Source of the DNA: Leucaena leucocephala
Taxonomy: Eukaryota > Streptophyta > Magnoliopsida > Fabales > Fabaceae
DNA length: 64,000 bases
Assembly: GCA_037074615.1 (NCBI GenBank)
Contig: CM073562.1
Coordinates: 5,379,001 to 5,443,000 of the forward strand
Direction of reading: 5' to 3'
A program made the position numbers and the translations under genes. A model generated the notes under the pieces. It ran no database searches. It had not been told where the DNA came from and saw nothing but the letters and a program-made list of their open reading frames with translations. Of this stretch, positions 12,001 to 24,099 are shown in pieces; within the stretch, counting starts at the first letter, position 1, and each line of letters starts with the position of its first letter.

Positions 12001-13759
12001 GGATTTATTGGGAGAAGATATTCAGCTTTAGGAACAAAAAGTATTTCTGGGAGAAGCTTCCAAGAGAGCTTGGTTATTAGATTTGCCAACCAACATATAA
12101 AATCTATAAGTTAATACAATGTTTAGTTCTTATAGTTTGCCCTCGTTTTGGTTTTAAGCCTTATAGCTTCAAATCATATGTTTTAGTCTCTCAAGGGGCA
12201 AAATGGTCCAAGTTTTTATTAAAATATAGGAGCTAACATTTTAGAGAGAAAGAAACTTGAAAGACCAAAATCTATAGTTTGAAATTATAGAGACCAAAAC
12301 CAAAATGAGTGTAAAAGGACTAAACAATGTATAAACCCAGTTTATAATTTCAATTTGAAAGCATATGCAAAAATTTAAAAAAAAAAGGAAAAAATAATCT
12401 AATATAAATAATGTGTTTGATTACATTTTTCCCATCAGCGTCCAAAAATAAAATTGAAAAAGAAAAGAATAGAAATAGCAACTTGTTTTGGTAAGAGAGT
12501 CTCAGATCTCGTGAGAATCGTTTACTTCCTTTGAAATTTGTGCTTTTTTAATTGGAGTGTGGGCAGAAACGTTATATGTTATCATCTATGAAAATTTAAA
12601 AAATGACAACCCCGCAAAAAACAAGAAAGAAAGAAAAAGAAATCTTAGCTTGCATGCATTTGGCAAATCATGGCAGGAACTGAATTCTGTCAATATGAGA
12701 ATGTTATGCAATAATGAATGGTGTTGCTGCAAATAACTATGAAATCTTAAGGATAGTTGGGATTGAACGTAGATAAATTTCTCTGGCCGATTGCTAAATA
12801 ATCATTAAATAAATTGAAAACATCAAGGTTTTAGGAGTAAAAATGTATGTTTAGACTTTTTTGGTCGTATTTGTCTTTAAAGGATTTGTAAGTTTTCTGG
12901 CCAATGTCAGCTACAACATATCAATTAAAAACAATATACCTTGAATTATTTTCGGCCTATAATGATAGCTACAAAAGCTTATCATATTTCAAATTAAGCC
13001 TCTTGCATTATTTTGCACATGTTGAAAGGAGTCATCTTCCTTGATTTCAACAATGAAATCCTAGATTCACATGCCCTTCTTATTGGTATATATGGCATTG
13101 GATGTGGCACAAATTTGATGTAATTGATATAATAAAAACCTTCAGTTACTGATGATATTCTGGTTTAATGATATTTCAAAAGAGGGCCTGCATAGATACT
13201 TTCTTCCTTAATAGAAGTATTTTACTTTGAATTTATTTTTTTTTAACGTTCCCTTGTAACCCCACTAAATGGTAAATGCAATTACAGGCTACAGAAATGA
13301 GTATTCGTATAAGAGAAATGTCATACCACAAGATTAAGATAAACAAAATCCTATCAAGAGCGACTGGGAAGTCTCTAGAGCAGGCTAGTTATCAACCACC
13401 TCATCTGATCAGTAATTTTGTTCAATATCACATATTTTCCACCAATTCATTCTTTTAATCTACAGGTTGAAGTGGACACCGACCGTGATAATTTCATGAA
13501 TGCTTGGGAAGCCAAGGAATACGGATTGATCGATGGGGTTATCGATGACGGCAAGCCCGGATTAATTGCACCAATAGCTGAAGCATCACCGCCACCGAAA
13601 ACACGTGTATGGGAACAGTGGAAGGTCGAAGGAAGCCGAAAAGCGAGAAAAAATTTGCCCTCAGAGTATAAGTTTTTGCAGAATGGATATAAAGGAGGCC
13701 AGGGAAGTGATGGTGATAAAGGCCCAGAACAGGCAAAGGAAACACCTGATGCAGTATGA
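9085..13759 (+). CDS. CLPP3: chloroplast ATP-dependent Clp protease proteolytic subunit 3
   Basis: Five exons: 9085-9417, 9799-9913, 11523-11698, 13288-13383 and 13466-13759, giving 337 aa. The first roughly 75 residues are a Ser/Arg-rich plastid transit peptide. The mature part starts around the LPRFEELD segment and contains NMLLRQRIVFLGSQ, FINSPGGSVTAG and MIHQPLGTAGGK. The Ser-His-Asp triad is Ser174 (GLAASMGAF), His199 (MIHQP) and Asp248 (DTDRDNF). The long C-terminal extension (GKPGLIAP, then PPPKTRVWEQWKVEG) identifies the CLPP3 paralogue as I know it from Arabidopsis (309 aa). ClpP3 sits in the P ring of the chloroplast Clp core and degrades stromal proteins fed by ClpC chaperones. Exon 4 ends CAG|GCTAGT, so intron 4 is a GC-AG intron; the protein register across it matches Arabidopsis CLPP3 without a gap. 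Introns 2 and 3 are about 1.6 kb each and hold TE relics. Confidence 0.95.
10990..11400 (+). mobile_element. Copia-type LTR/PBS relic in CLPP3 intron 2
   Basis: TGGTATCAGAGGTGG near 11128 is nearly the primer-binding site complementary to initiator tRNA-Met that follows the 5' LTR of Ty1/Copia elements. Flanking promoter-like text (GGATATTTAAG) and the AAGTCCCACATCTAGTAATA segment fit a degraded LTR and leader. No gag or pol coding is visible. Limits are approximate. Confidence 0.4.
12115..12332. mobile_element. 218-bp TIR element in CLPP3 intron 3
   Basis: The termini TACAATGTTTAG and, inverted, TACATTGTTTAG match at 11 of 12 positions. Inner segments GTTTTGGTTTTAA and ACCAAAACCAAAAT extend the inverted symmetry. 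No coding. Superfamily not assigned. Confidence 0.6.
13384..13465 (+). other. 82-bp GC-AG intron of CLPP3
   Basis: The donor is CAG|GCTAGT and the acceptor TCTACAG|GTTGAA. Joining at these sites gives GKSLEQ-VEVDTDRD, the same length as Arabidopsis CLPP3 GKPESE-IESDTDRD. No GT donor close by preserves this register. Confidence 0.8.
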
Positions 13760-14747
13760 GTTTGATAAAGATTTTATCTTGCTCTATACCCTGTAGCCCT
13801 CCTTAATTTGTATTCGGGATCTCTACATCAGAATATAAATTGAATTTCAGTTGCCCTGTTGCGAGATCTAGATTTGTATAATAGTTAAGGGGAACTTTTC
13901 TGGGTACATAAGTAATAAGTTGATTCTTTAGTTTAGCTGTTTTCTTAATCAGTATAATCTTCTTTTTTTTCTGTGCTGAATGATGAGCTCAATCTTGTTT
14001 TCCCGTTTTCCTGAATTTTGTTGCTCGGCAATCTTTACTCTGATAGATATAAGCAACCACTTAAGAAATTTCGTAATGGCAACATCTTTTTCTTCTTTTC
14101 TTCTTTCGATTGTTTTATTTTTTGTCATGGAAGATAAGTGACCTCTCAAGTATATCATATAAGGTTAAATTTTGCAATTAATCAAGAAATGAACGTACGT
14201 AATTAAGGTGTGATGAATAAGTGTTGGGTGATTTGTGATTTTTCCTTTGCCATATATTGTTATTCTTAAGGTGACTACATCTTTTTTTTTATTGGACCAC
14301 CTCGTATCTTGAATCTACTCAATTCTCAACCATAGGATTTAACAGAGACCAGTTTTATATGAAGCCGGGTAGGGCCGAAAAGGGCAACAAAGCTCTTGCC
14401 AAATATTTAACATAACTGTATTCTCAAAGCTCATACTCGAGACTTTTGATTAAGCCGATACAACTCTAGTTCAGTTCAACCAAGCATTTGGAAGATTAAG
14501 GTGACAAACAATATCATTGACATCAGGCTAATTGAACAACGTTGCTTTTTCATTGGCCAAAATTGAACAAAGTTACCAAGCATAAAATCACATAATTGTC
14601 TCTGGAATTCCCCTCTAGATTGGACCGTTTGCTACGTTCTTATTGGGCTGAATATGCTGCGTATTTAGGCCTTTTAAGTAGGGAATTTGCTATTGCTCAG
14701 AAGAAATTAAAGCCCAAGAAACTTGCCTTTTGTGTGTGTGTGTGTGT

Positions 14748-14778
<31 letters not shown>

Positions 14779-14791
14779 CCGTTTGTATAAA

Positions 14792-14822
<31 letters not shown>

Positions 14823-16477
14823 TATTGCCAACTATATATAAATGTATATCCTAATTCATGATCTAGCATAACTTTTTATATTATATATTAATTGTTTGTT
14901 ATGATAATGGTTACTTATACTTTTGTTGTCTTTATATATCAACATATTTCTCCGTTTTTTATAAGACAACATTTTATTAATAATTAAATAAAACGATACG
15001 TTAAAAAAAGCTTCAAGGATTTAATCTAAACTATCTCCAATTCCCCCATGCATTGTACTGAGTATGATCAATACAATGTACTATTCAAGATTTAAATAAT
15101 AGATCTTGTTATTAAATTTGATTGAATTTGTTGAATTCATTTATAATGATCACATTAATGCCTTTCACTTATTTACGATCTATATCGAGTCATAAATCAA
15201 TTAGTACTGAGGATGCTATATATGCCAATGGGCATAACGAAGGGGAATCATTTTTATTGGCGAAGAAAAACTATATTAATTAAAAATTACATTTGCCCTG
15301 AAATAAATCATTATATAAAAAGAGTTACTACAACATACGAGTATCACTTTCTGCAATTAATCACTAATCATCTCCTGTATCAAAATAAACAGAAGTCAAA
15401 TTAATTACCCTTGTTAATTAGACCAATATTTTGCTTGCTTATTAAATTTTGTCCAATTTCCCTAAATTTTTTTAATCACATCAAATCTTTCTTTTCTTTT
15501 CTTTTTTGTCAAAACACATCAAATCTTTTTCTATATCAACAATTCCACACTCATTCCCACCAATTGCTAGACCACATGCTAATAGGAGTTAGATATAATA
15601 CAATGAACTAGTCTCTCATAATATAGCAAACTAAAATTTAAATTTTCGCTAAGGGAAATACCTATATTTAATATCTGATAGTATTTTAAATAGAATTTTA
15701 ATATATAGAGAGAGAGAGGGGGAGAGAGGGAGACAATGGAGGGAGAGGGGGAATGCATGTATCGGATCATTTAATTAATTAATAGAACTAATTGTAGGGT
15801 TTAGGTACATTTTCTTATTTTTGTTCATTTTAATACTTTCCTTTTAAAGTAAGTCAATAATAAAACTAATCTTTTTAAGTTTTCATAGTCACTTTAAAAA
15901 AAATAATGATTTGGATTAATTAATGAAATTCAAGACTGTTGTATGTAAGAAATCAATCAATTACCGATATCAATAATCGTCATAACCCTTAAGTTAATGT
16001 GTCATCAAATTCATACTTATATTCACTTACCATCGTCTCACAGTCCCTTTAGAAGAGAAGGCAGATAAGAAGCTCTCAGGAACTGAAAAAGGTCCAAGAT
16101 ATCATATTGTACTATTACTTAAACACACTACTTACTTACTGCAAGCATATATTAAAAAAACCACAGGCATTTATTTGATTAAGACGAATTACACTTCTGA
16201 AGCTCTTCTGCTATACATATAGTTCTACAAAGAAGAGAGCATACAATACATACGTACGTACGTACGTAAAAGACTCTCGAGACTACGATTAATGCTTCAT
16301 AAAAGCTTCTAGACTTCCTTCAATATATATGTGAAGCTTGCCTGCAGAAATGAGGAAGTTGAATGAAGAAACGCACAAGGAATAAGATATTAGATATGGC
16401 TATATATATGTGTGCGTGTATGTATGTATGTACAAAATCGATGTAAACAGTGATAATCTCACCCTCATCTGTATGAG
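13760..16477. other. intergenic, microsatellites, no gene seen
   Basis: Starts with the CLPP3 3' UTR. A tract near 14340-14500 (GAAGCCGGGTAGGGCCG, then CATACTCGAGACTTTTG) looks like an inverted, degraded SINE-type repeat. A (GT)n(TA)n and a second (TA)n tract lie at 14737-14824. From about 15690 the left half of the MBD tandem duplication begins (GA-rich tract, then GCATGTATCGGATCATTTAA). An (ACGT)n palindrome is at 16251-16268. Confidence 0.5.
14737..14824. repeat. compound (GT)n(TA)n ... (TA)n microsatellite
   Basis: A GT run passes into a TA run, then an A-rich spacer and a second TA run. Confidence 0.9.
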
Positions 16478-16654
16478 TTACTTGTCCATGAGGATGAGGC
16501 CGCATTTCTCCCAGGTAGACAAAACTTCCTGCCGTGTAGTGCGGTAAAGTGTTCCATCTGGGTCGTAGTAATACTGCACAATCATATAATAGCTTCATTA
16601 ATTCAACGCATTTCAATCCTCTTTATTAATTCACTTCACTATATATACTTGTTA

Positions 16655-16690
<36 letters not shown>

Positions 16691-17536
16691 GAACTGCAAA
16701 AACAACCAAATATATATATGTAGAGCCTACTTGCTTCAGATTCAAAGGATGATTGAGAAGGGCAAAGCAAATGCAGTTTTTCTAAGACGATGATGCAATA
16801 TATGGTCGCTAGGGCAAGAACTACTGTGAGATAGTTTCAACAAAGTATGAATTTGCCCATGGAGTTTCTGGTTATACGGATTTTTGGATCTAAACGAAAA
16901 AGAAGAAGAAAACCAAGTATTGAATGAAGAGTTTCGCATATGATGATGTTAGAAATCTAGATGCACAGATGGTATCTGAATGATTTTCTCAAATTGAACA
17001 AATCTTATTGTGAAAGTTTGTTTCTTTGGGAAATGAACCCCAAAAAATGGCTGGCAAGATTTCAACTTAACCCTGAACAGATCCAGCAAATCAAATCAAG
17101 AAAAAATCATTAGATCAAACAACGAGGAGATCAGATAAAGGATAAAAGGGCTTTGAAGGAAAAGGTTGGAACTTTTCCAATTTGAACTCTTAGCCGTTCG
17201 ATTTCCTCTATGAGAATCTCAAGAATCAGACGATTTTGATATGGAAATTTATAACTGGAGTCGATCTGACAGCTAAGAACTCAAGCTCAGAAGAAAATTT
17301 ACAGAGAAAATGATAATTAATCAGAAAGTTGTGTGATGATGGGAGATGATGATTACCCTGTAAACTCTTCTGGATTCCATCATGCGTTCTTCACAGAGCC
17401 AGCCTAGAATCAACCATCCATAGCCAGGCGAGCTATTATCATGTAGAGTGATCTTGGCGTTTGGGCGCAACCGCCTCCGTGAGTGCCTCATGACCTTCTC
17501 CACTGTCGCCATTGACGCGGAGATATCACTTGACAT
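16478..17536 (-). CDS. MBD-like protein, copy 1 (N-terminally damaged; possibly a pseudogene)
   Basis: Exons 17357-17536 and 16478-16573 with a 783-bp intron give 91 aa if translation starts at 17536 (MSSDISASMATVEK). The domain core is kept: LILGWLCEERMMESRRVYR at the end of exon 1 and YYYDPDGTLYRTTRQEVLS at the start of exon 2, ending CGLILMDK. The Trp-Cys-Glu-Arg...YYYDPxG pattern is that of methyl-CpG-binding-domain folds. The ancestral start equivalent to copy 2 is the ATG at 17598, but its fourth codon is TGA (17587-17589), and a one-base deletion near 17541-17549 shifts the frame. Initiation at 17536 would bypass both defects, losing the Asn-rich N-terminus but keeping the domain. Splice sites look intact. 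Whether it is expressed is unknown. Confidence 0.6.
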
Positions 17537-17598
17537 TCTATCGTCCTCTTATTCCCGCTTTCATTGTCGTTGTTGTTGCTGCTACTTCAAGCCTCCAT

Positions 17599-20500
17599 GG
17601 TTGGACCTGAGAGACTGCAAAAGGCGAGAGAGAGAGAGAGAGTGAGTGGAGTAATGCTAAGTAAAGCAGCTTAATTCTTTATATGGTCAAGAGCAAGAAG
17701 CTAGCTTTTCTCTATTACAATTATATTATTACAAATATTTTATTTATGGCATATAATCTTATATAGAGAGAAAGTTTTATATATTCTTTGAGGATTCATT
17801 ATGCAAATTTTTATTTCGTTTGTGCCCTTGTTATATAGAGGTATATTTATATATAGTTTGGCCAAAATGTACTTTTTGTCATACTTTTTTCCAAACGTAA
17901 TTTCTTTATTGAGATATAAATTCAATCTACTTCTACATCTTATCTATATATTAAGGCATAATAGTGTGACAAGAATTGAAACACATTAATCTTTTATTTA
18001 CATTTGTTATTGTGATAATTTTCTTTTGGCCATGAATTTTGAGTTATAATTAAAGTTCAATTCATCCTTAATTAAAGCTTTCCTGGGGCATTATTTATGA
18101 TATATAATTACTTATTTTACACAATAAAAATGTTAATTCCACTCATGCAATAAAAGCTTGATACGATTTAAATATATGCTTTATTTTGATAGATGTTATA
18201 TATTTAAAGATTATATATATATACTGTAATAAATTAAAGCAGAAAACATTTAAAAGAGAAACATTATGCAAGCCGTAGGAAATAGATTAAGTATAAATAA
18301 TTGGAGAGAAATGATTAAAGAAGAAGCAAGTGAGAGTTGTGAAGGACATTTATAAAAGAAGAAACTCATCATTATTCTACTCCTAATTAGTAATTAGTAG
18401 AGGTAATTGACTATTTTAGATGTATTAAAGAAGATAAATAAACTAATTAATTATAACTAATATGAGAGTTAATAAACTAATTTAGGTAAATTGAGAAGTA
18501 TATAATATGATTCAGCTTAAGAAATTATATTTAATTATAATTAATTAATTTATTTAATTTTTTAATATATTTAAAAAAAAATCGATGGGAGTAATAGACA
18601 ATAGTGGTTCCATTTGTAATTATGTAAATTTTGAAGGGAGAGGTGGTAATAGTTAAAAAATTTGAGACCTAAAATGGAAGAAAATGAAACTGAATTTGGA
18701 TTTTCTCAAGGTAATCGCGGAGATTCCCATGGGTCGAAAGGCCAGCGCTTTACATGTGATCGTAGCCGTTGCTGAATATTGGAGCTTTACCCCTCTACTA
18801 TGCAGCACCAAGGGTTACAATGCATACTATCCAATCAGATTGTGACTCTAGATTCTAGAGCATTCACGCACACGTCACCCTTGGGAGAGGAAAATGGATA
18901 TGAAGTGTTAATGTCATAAATACGGTACCCTCGAGTTTTTGTCAAATAGAGGGTGAGGAAAAATTATAAAAAAATATTATTTAAAATTTAAAATTTTAAA
19001 AAATACACGTGAATATATAAAATGATAAATTTGTTATAAGATGAAACTCTTTAAAACCTAAATGAAGTAATTAATCTTATTATTTAATAGTTAAAATTAT
19101 TATAAGTGTTATCAATTTTATTATTATTATAATCAATACTCATGCATCATTGCGTCATCAAACAAAGTAGTCAATCTCATTAATAAAATAGCTAAAATTA
19201 TTATACATTTTGTCAAGTTTTTTATTAATGTAATTAATGTTCTAGAATCTAATCTAATTATTTAAACCAGTAACGTGTTAAAGAGAATAGTCAATTCCAT
19301 TATTAAAATAGTTAAAATCATTATAAATATTATTAATTTTGTTATTAATACAGTCAATGCCTATAACTTATGAGTATTTCTATTTTCTTCACAAATATTA
19401 AAATTTTAAATTGATACTTATAACCGATATATCATTTTATATATCCGTCTAACTTTTTTAGAGTTTTAGAATTTAAAATGTTTCCCACAAGGAACAATTG
19501 TGAAATATACTCAAGAGTGAATTCTTAACACTTAATGTTTGAGGGTTGAGAATTATGGACAAAAATAACCGTCAAATATCAATATTTATGTAATAGTGTA
19601 TAAATGGGGGAATAACATTGATAGAGTTATTCCTATTGGAATTGAAAATATTCGGCAAGCCTTCTTTCTATCTAGCTAGTCAAAGAAAAACGTATAAAAG
19701 CAGACCAAAAAGATTTGAAGCTATGAGAATTTATTTTCCATCAACACTTAGAGATGCAACGAAAACAGAAAAAAAATATATAGAAAAAGTTTGAATGTAA
19801 TGTAAAAACCAAGAATCCATCTCAATAATATGTGTGTGTGTGTGTGTGTGTGTGAGGAAGAGATGGGGGAGGGGGAATGAATGTATCGGATCATTTAATT
19901 TTTAGATCTAATTTTGTATGGTTTAAATTTTATTATTTGTATTCAATTTGATATTTTTCCCTTTTAAAGCAAGGCAATAATAAAAACAGCCTATTTAGAG
20001 CTACTTTAAAAAAAATGATTTAGATTAATGGATGAAAAAAATAAGTTTAATGTAAACGTGTATATACATATATTTGTAAGAAATCCATCAATTACGGAAA
20101 TCAATCTTCCTAACCCTCTCTTGCATATATCTAATGTGATTTAGGATATTGGTTCACCTTTCTTTTTTATTTAGTGAAGGTATCGTTCCCTTCCAAGTTT
20201 AAATTATAAAAAAAATTATTTCTTCTAACAAATATATTTATTAGAATTTAAATTTATATTCTACTTCTTACTATCAAATGTGATTTAGGGGATTGGTTTC
20301 ACTTACCGAGTTACAGTTACAGTTCCATCTCCCAGTCCCTCAAATTCAGTACCATATATAGGCCTATCATATCTGACCGTTTCGACAATCCAAATCTGAT
20401 TTGTTTAAACACACTACTGCTGCAAGCATATATAAAACCACTGGATTACGCATCTGAAACTCTTCTGCTATATATATAGTTCTACGCAGAAGAGACAACA

Positions 20501-20786
20501 TACATGCATACATATAGATATGATATAAGATAGTTTAATTTATAGGTCTCAAGACTCCTATTAAAAGCTTCATAAACGCTGAAGGAAATTAAAAGTTGAC
20601 AGCAATACAGGCACATGGCTTCTAGACTTATGAAGCTTGCCTGCAGAAATGAGGAAGGTGAAATGAAGAAACGCACAAGGAAATATATTAGATATATTCC
20701 AAGAAATGAATTGAGTGTGTGTGTGTGTATAAAATATCTAAACATGAATACTGATTCTCTCACCCCTCTCTGTATATCATCATCAG
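17599..20786. other. flank between MBD-like copies, no further gene
   Basis: The 5' flank of copy 1 runs to the 18655-18885 conserved block. Beyond it is AT-rich DNA and the start of the second duplicated half at about 19830 (a (GT)n tract, then a GATCATTTAATT segment). No other coding exon seen. Confidence 0.5.
18655..18885. promoter_or_regulatory. conserved distal upstream block, copy 1
   Basis: About 220 bp, GC-richer than its surroundings, and the best conserved non-coding match to 23005-23240. Shared segments include CTGAATTTGGATTTTC, CTACTATGCAGCAC, TGCATACT and ACACGTCACC. It lies about 1.1 kb upstream of the MBD-like gene. A regulatory or promoter role is inferred only from its conservation. 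Confidence 0.45.
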
Positions 20787-20947
20787 TTACTTGTCTATGA
20801 AGATGAGACCGCATTTCTCCCACGTAGACAAAACCTCCTGTTTTGTGCTGTATAGTCTTCCGTAAGGGTCATAGTAGTACTGCTCAATCATAACAATACC
20901 TTCATTAATTCCACAAATTTCAATCCTCCTTTATTAATTGACTTCAC

Positions 20948-21002
<55 letters not shown>

Positions 21003-21843
21003 ATGTATGTAGAGCCTACTTTCTTCAGATTCAAAGGATGATTGAGAAGGGCAAAGAACGTGAGATTCTTTCAACAAAGTACCAAATCTTAACTAGTTTG
21101 CTCCCAAGGAATTTCTGGTTGTACAGATTTTGGGATCTAAACGAAAAGAAGAAGAAAACCCAGTATTGAATGAGAAATCCACATGCAGAATATGGTGTGT
21201 GAATGATTTTTCTCGAATTGAACAAATCTTCATCATAGTTTTTGTTTCTTTGGGAAATGAACACCAAAATTTCTACCAAGATTTCAACTTCAACCCTGAA
21301 CAGATCCAAAAGCACAAATTGCAAGAGAAAACTTTTCCGATGTCTCAAATCAAACTAGTAGATTAGAGATCATAGAGAATAAAAGGGTTCTGAAGGAAAA
21401 TGTTGGAACTTTTCCGAATTTAACTCTCGGTCTTTTAATTCCCTTGCTGCAAATCTCAAAAATCTGAAAATGAAGGACTTGAGTTGATCCAACATCTGAT
21501 AATTGAAGCTTAGAAGAAAATTTACAGAGAAACTGATAATTAATCAAAAAGTTGTGTGATGATGAGAGATGACGATTACCCTATAAACCCTTCCAGAATC
21601 CATCACCCGTTCTTCACAGATCCAGCCAGGAATCAACCAATCAAAGCCCAGTGACTTGTAATCATAAAGTGTGATCTTGGTGGTAGGTTTCAACCACCGC
21701 CGTGGGCGCCTCATGACCTTCTCCGCCGTCTCCATTGACAACGGAGATGTCACCTGACATTCTATCTTCCTGTTATTCCCACTTTCGTTGTTATTGTTGT
21801 TGTTGTTGTCGCCGTTGTTGTTGCTGCTGCTTGAAGCCTCCAT
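20787..21843 (-). CDS. methyl-CpG-binding-domain-like protein, copy 2 (intact)
   Basis: Exons 21580-21843 and 20787-20879, a 700-bp intron, 118 aa. The ATG at 21843 is followed by a Ser/Asn-rich stretch (MEASSSSNNNGDN, poly-Asn) to about residue 20, then a basic segment (MRRPRRWLKPTTK). The domain is at residues 57-110: FDWLIPGWICEERVMDSGRV, then YRYYYDPYGRLYSTKQEVLS, ending CGLIFIDK. The PGW start, a Glu-Arg strand, the YYYDPxGRxYSTKQEV strand-helix and a closing tryptophan fit the MBD fold of plant MBD proteins. These bind DNA in the nucleus, and only some recognise methylated CpG. The domain fills almost the whole protein and there is no second known domain. I do not know which MBD class it belongs to. 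The exon join is in frame with GT-AG sites. Confidence 0.7.
20957..21011. repeat. (GT)n(ATGT)n microsatellite in the MBD-like copy 2 intron
   Basis: A GT run of about 14 units passes into ATGT repeats. Copy 1 has a (TA)n at the equivalent place (about 16665-16690). Confidence 0.85.
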
Positions 21844-23004
21844 AGTTGGACCTAAGGGACTGCAAAATTAGATAATGAGAAAGAGAGAATTGAGTAACGC
21901 TTAGTAAAGCAGCTTACTTCCTTTTATGATAAGGGAAAGTACCTAGTTTATCTATGCAAATTATATTATTACAAATATTTTATTTTATTTATTGCATAAA
22001 ATCTTATATCGATAAGGTTTTCCATATCCTTTGAGGCCTCATTGTGCAAATTTATATTTCTTTTGTCCCTTGTTATATAGAGGTATATTTATAGTTTTTT
22101 CATAATTTTTTAAAAAATAATTTCTTTATTGAGATATAAATCAACCTCTTCTGCATCTTATCTATAACTTAAGTTATAATAGTTAGTTTTTAATATTCTT
22201 ATAATAATGATGAAATATTATATTAATTAATCACATTTTACACTGCATATGTCGACGTATAAATTTCACGTGAGCCATGCAATCTAGTAGGCAAGCCATG
22301 CAACATAGTCGACTTCACTCATGGAGTTTTAATTATTATTTTGTAAATGGAAAATTAATCATATTAATGTTTTATTTTAATGTAAGGAATTTTATTGAAC
22401 ATGAAAGAAGAAGATTTTCTTTTTGAATTGTAACGTTTGAAATTTTTATAATATGCATCATATAATAAATAATAATAATTAATTAATTTGGTACTTATGC
22501 ATTAAACACATTAATCAATTATTTTCTTTTTTATTGTGATAATTTTCTCTTGGTCTATGAATTTTGAGTTATACTATATATATATATATATATATATATA
22601 TCTTAGGTTACAAACCTCAGTGATATGTAATTTCATACAATAAAATTGTTAATCCCACTCATGCGATAAAGCTAGATTTGTGTGAATATATCATTCCATA
22701 AACAGTATACAATTTAAATGTATCAGTGCTTTATTTTTTTTTATTAAAATTTTGATATATAATTGTATATATCCAATTTTTTAAGAATTATGCGATTTGA
22801 TGTTTCCGTTTGATATGGTATGAGATTAAAAATAATTATATATATAGTAATAAATTAAAGAAGAAAACGTTTAAAAAGACAAACTTGATATAAAGAGAGA
22901 AAAATAGATTGAGCATAAATAATTGGACAGAAATGATTAAGGAATAAAAAACTAACTAAGGGTGGTTCCCTTTATAAATATGTAAAACTTGAAGGAGGAT
23001 ATGG

Positions 23005-23240
23005 TAATAATTGAAACTTTGAGCCCTAAAGCCGTAGAAAGTAAAACTGAATTTGGATTTTCCCAAGGTAACCGTGGATTGTCATTGGTTGAAAGGCACG
23101 TGTTTTCATATGTTCGTGGCCGTTGCTGCATACAAGGGCTTTGATCCTGTACTATGCAGCACTAATGGTTACGATGCATACTGTCCAATCCGATTGTGAT
23201 TCTAGAACCTTTACGTGCACGTCACCATTAGAGGATGAAA
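23005..23240. promoter_or_regulatory. conserved distal upstream block, copy 2
   Basis: The partner of 18655-18885, about 1.15 kb upstream of the copy 2 ATG. It carries an ACGTG element (GGCACGTGTT) and the shared CTATGCAGCACTAA and GCACGTCACC segments. Confidence 0.45.
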
Positions 23241-24099
23241 ATGGATATGATCGAACATTACAACTAGTGGATAGGTAAAATTAAGAGAGTGACAACAACT
23301 TCTTTTCTGGCAAAAAAGAGAGGGGGACTTCATTTATTGAGATAATAAAATAGAGTACACATTTTTATCCAATTACATAGTTCATATTTAATTCACATAA
23401 ATATGATTCATTCCTTTTACCTTTTATAGGATATAAATAACTAAATAAAGTCATATTAAAAATAATAAATATATAAAAATAAATTTTAAAAGTACCCTCA
23501 CTTATGAAAATGGGGGTGAAAAAAAAGTGTTTTTTTAGTCTTAAATTTAATTCTTACACTAGATGAAATACTTATATTGAGAAGAGTAACTATAAACTAT
23601 AAAACTAGATACATAATAATAGGATTTGATTAATACTATTAAAAAATAATTAATAAAAATATATGAGAGAGATATGTAATAGGATAAAAATAAAAAATAA
23701 TATATTATATGTTTAGAGATATTTAAGATATATCTTATAAAGAAAGAATATGCCTATTGTATATTAAAAAAAAACGGAAAAGAGAGAGTAGCTTGTTGAA
23801 GTATTTACTCTTGCTAAATATAAAGTTATGTCAATTAATACATAGAGAATTTACACTCATTCAATAATTGTATAGAAAGCGTATAAACCTTTTATAATGG
23901 TTGTTGTATCGACACTAATTCTCCAATGATAGTTGAAATGCTTTTTTTAAATCAATGTAAAAAACATTCATATAATGAGTGATATGGTTTAAAACTTAGA
24001 AAAAGTGATTAGATCCAACTTAGATTTCTCCTAATGATTGTGAATAATCACTTTGGGCTCAAAAGGTTACACAATGACATATTTTCTATTGATTTAACT

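Larger units (their letters stand above)
15690..18885. repeat. left half of a tandem segmental duplication (with MBD-like copy 1)
   Basis: Corresponds in order to about 19830-23240. Shared landmarks are the GGATCATTTAATT tract after a GA/GT-rich repeat, the AATGAGGAAG...AACGCACAAGGAA segment 3' of the gene, both exons and intron of the MBD-like gene, the AT-rich 5' flank, and a 220-bp block at 18655-18885. The offset between halves is 4245 bp at the start codon and about 4.35 kb at the distal block. Confidence 0.85.
19830..23240. repeat. right half of the tandem segmental duplication (with MBD-like copy 2)
   Basis: The counterpart of 15690-18885, with the same order of landmarks and gene orientation. 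Copy 2 retains the intact reading frame. Divergence between halves is obvious in introns and flanks (many indels), so the event is not recent. Confidence 0.85.

Noticed and set aside
16251..16268. (ACGT)n palindrome as a regulatory site
   Set aside because: Simple tandem ACGT repeat near other microsatellites; no further support.
17740..17989. Overlapping 61-aa and 62-aa frames upstream of MBD-like copy 1
   Set aside because: Phe/Ile/Tyr-rich translations of AT-rich DNA, not preserved in the duplicated counterpart.
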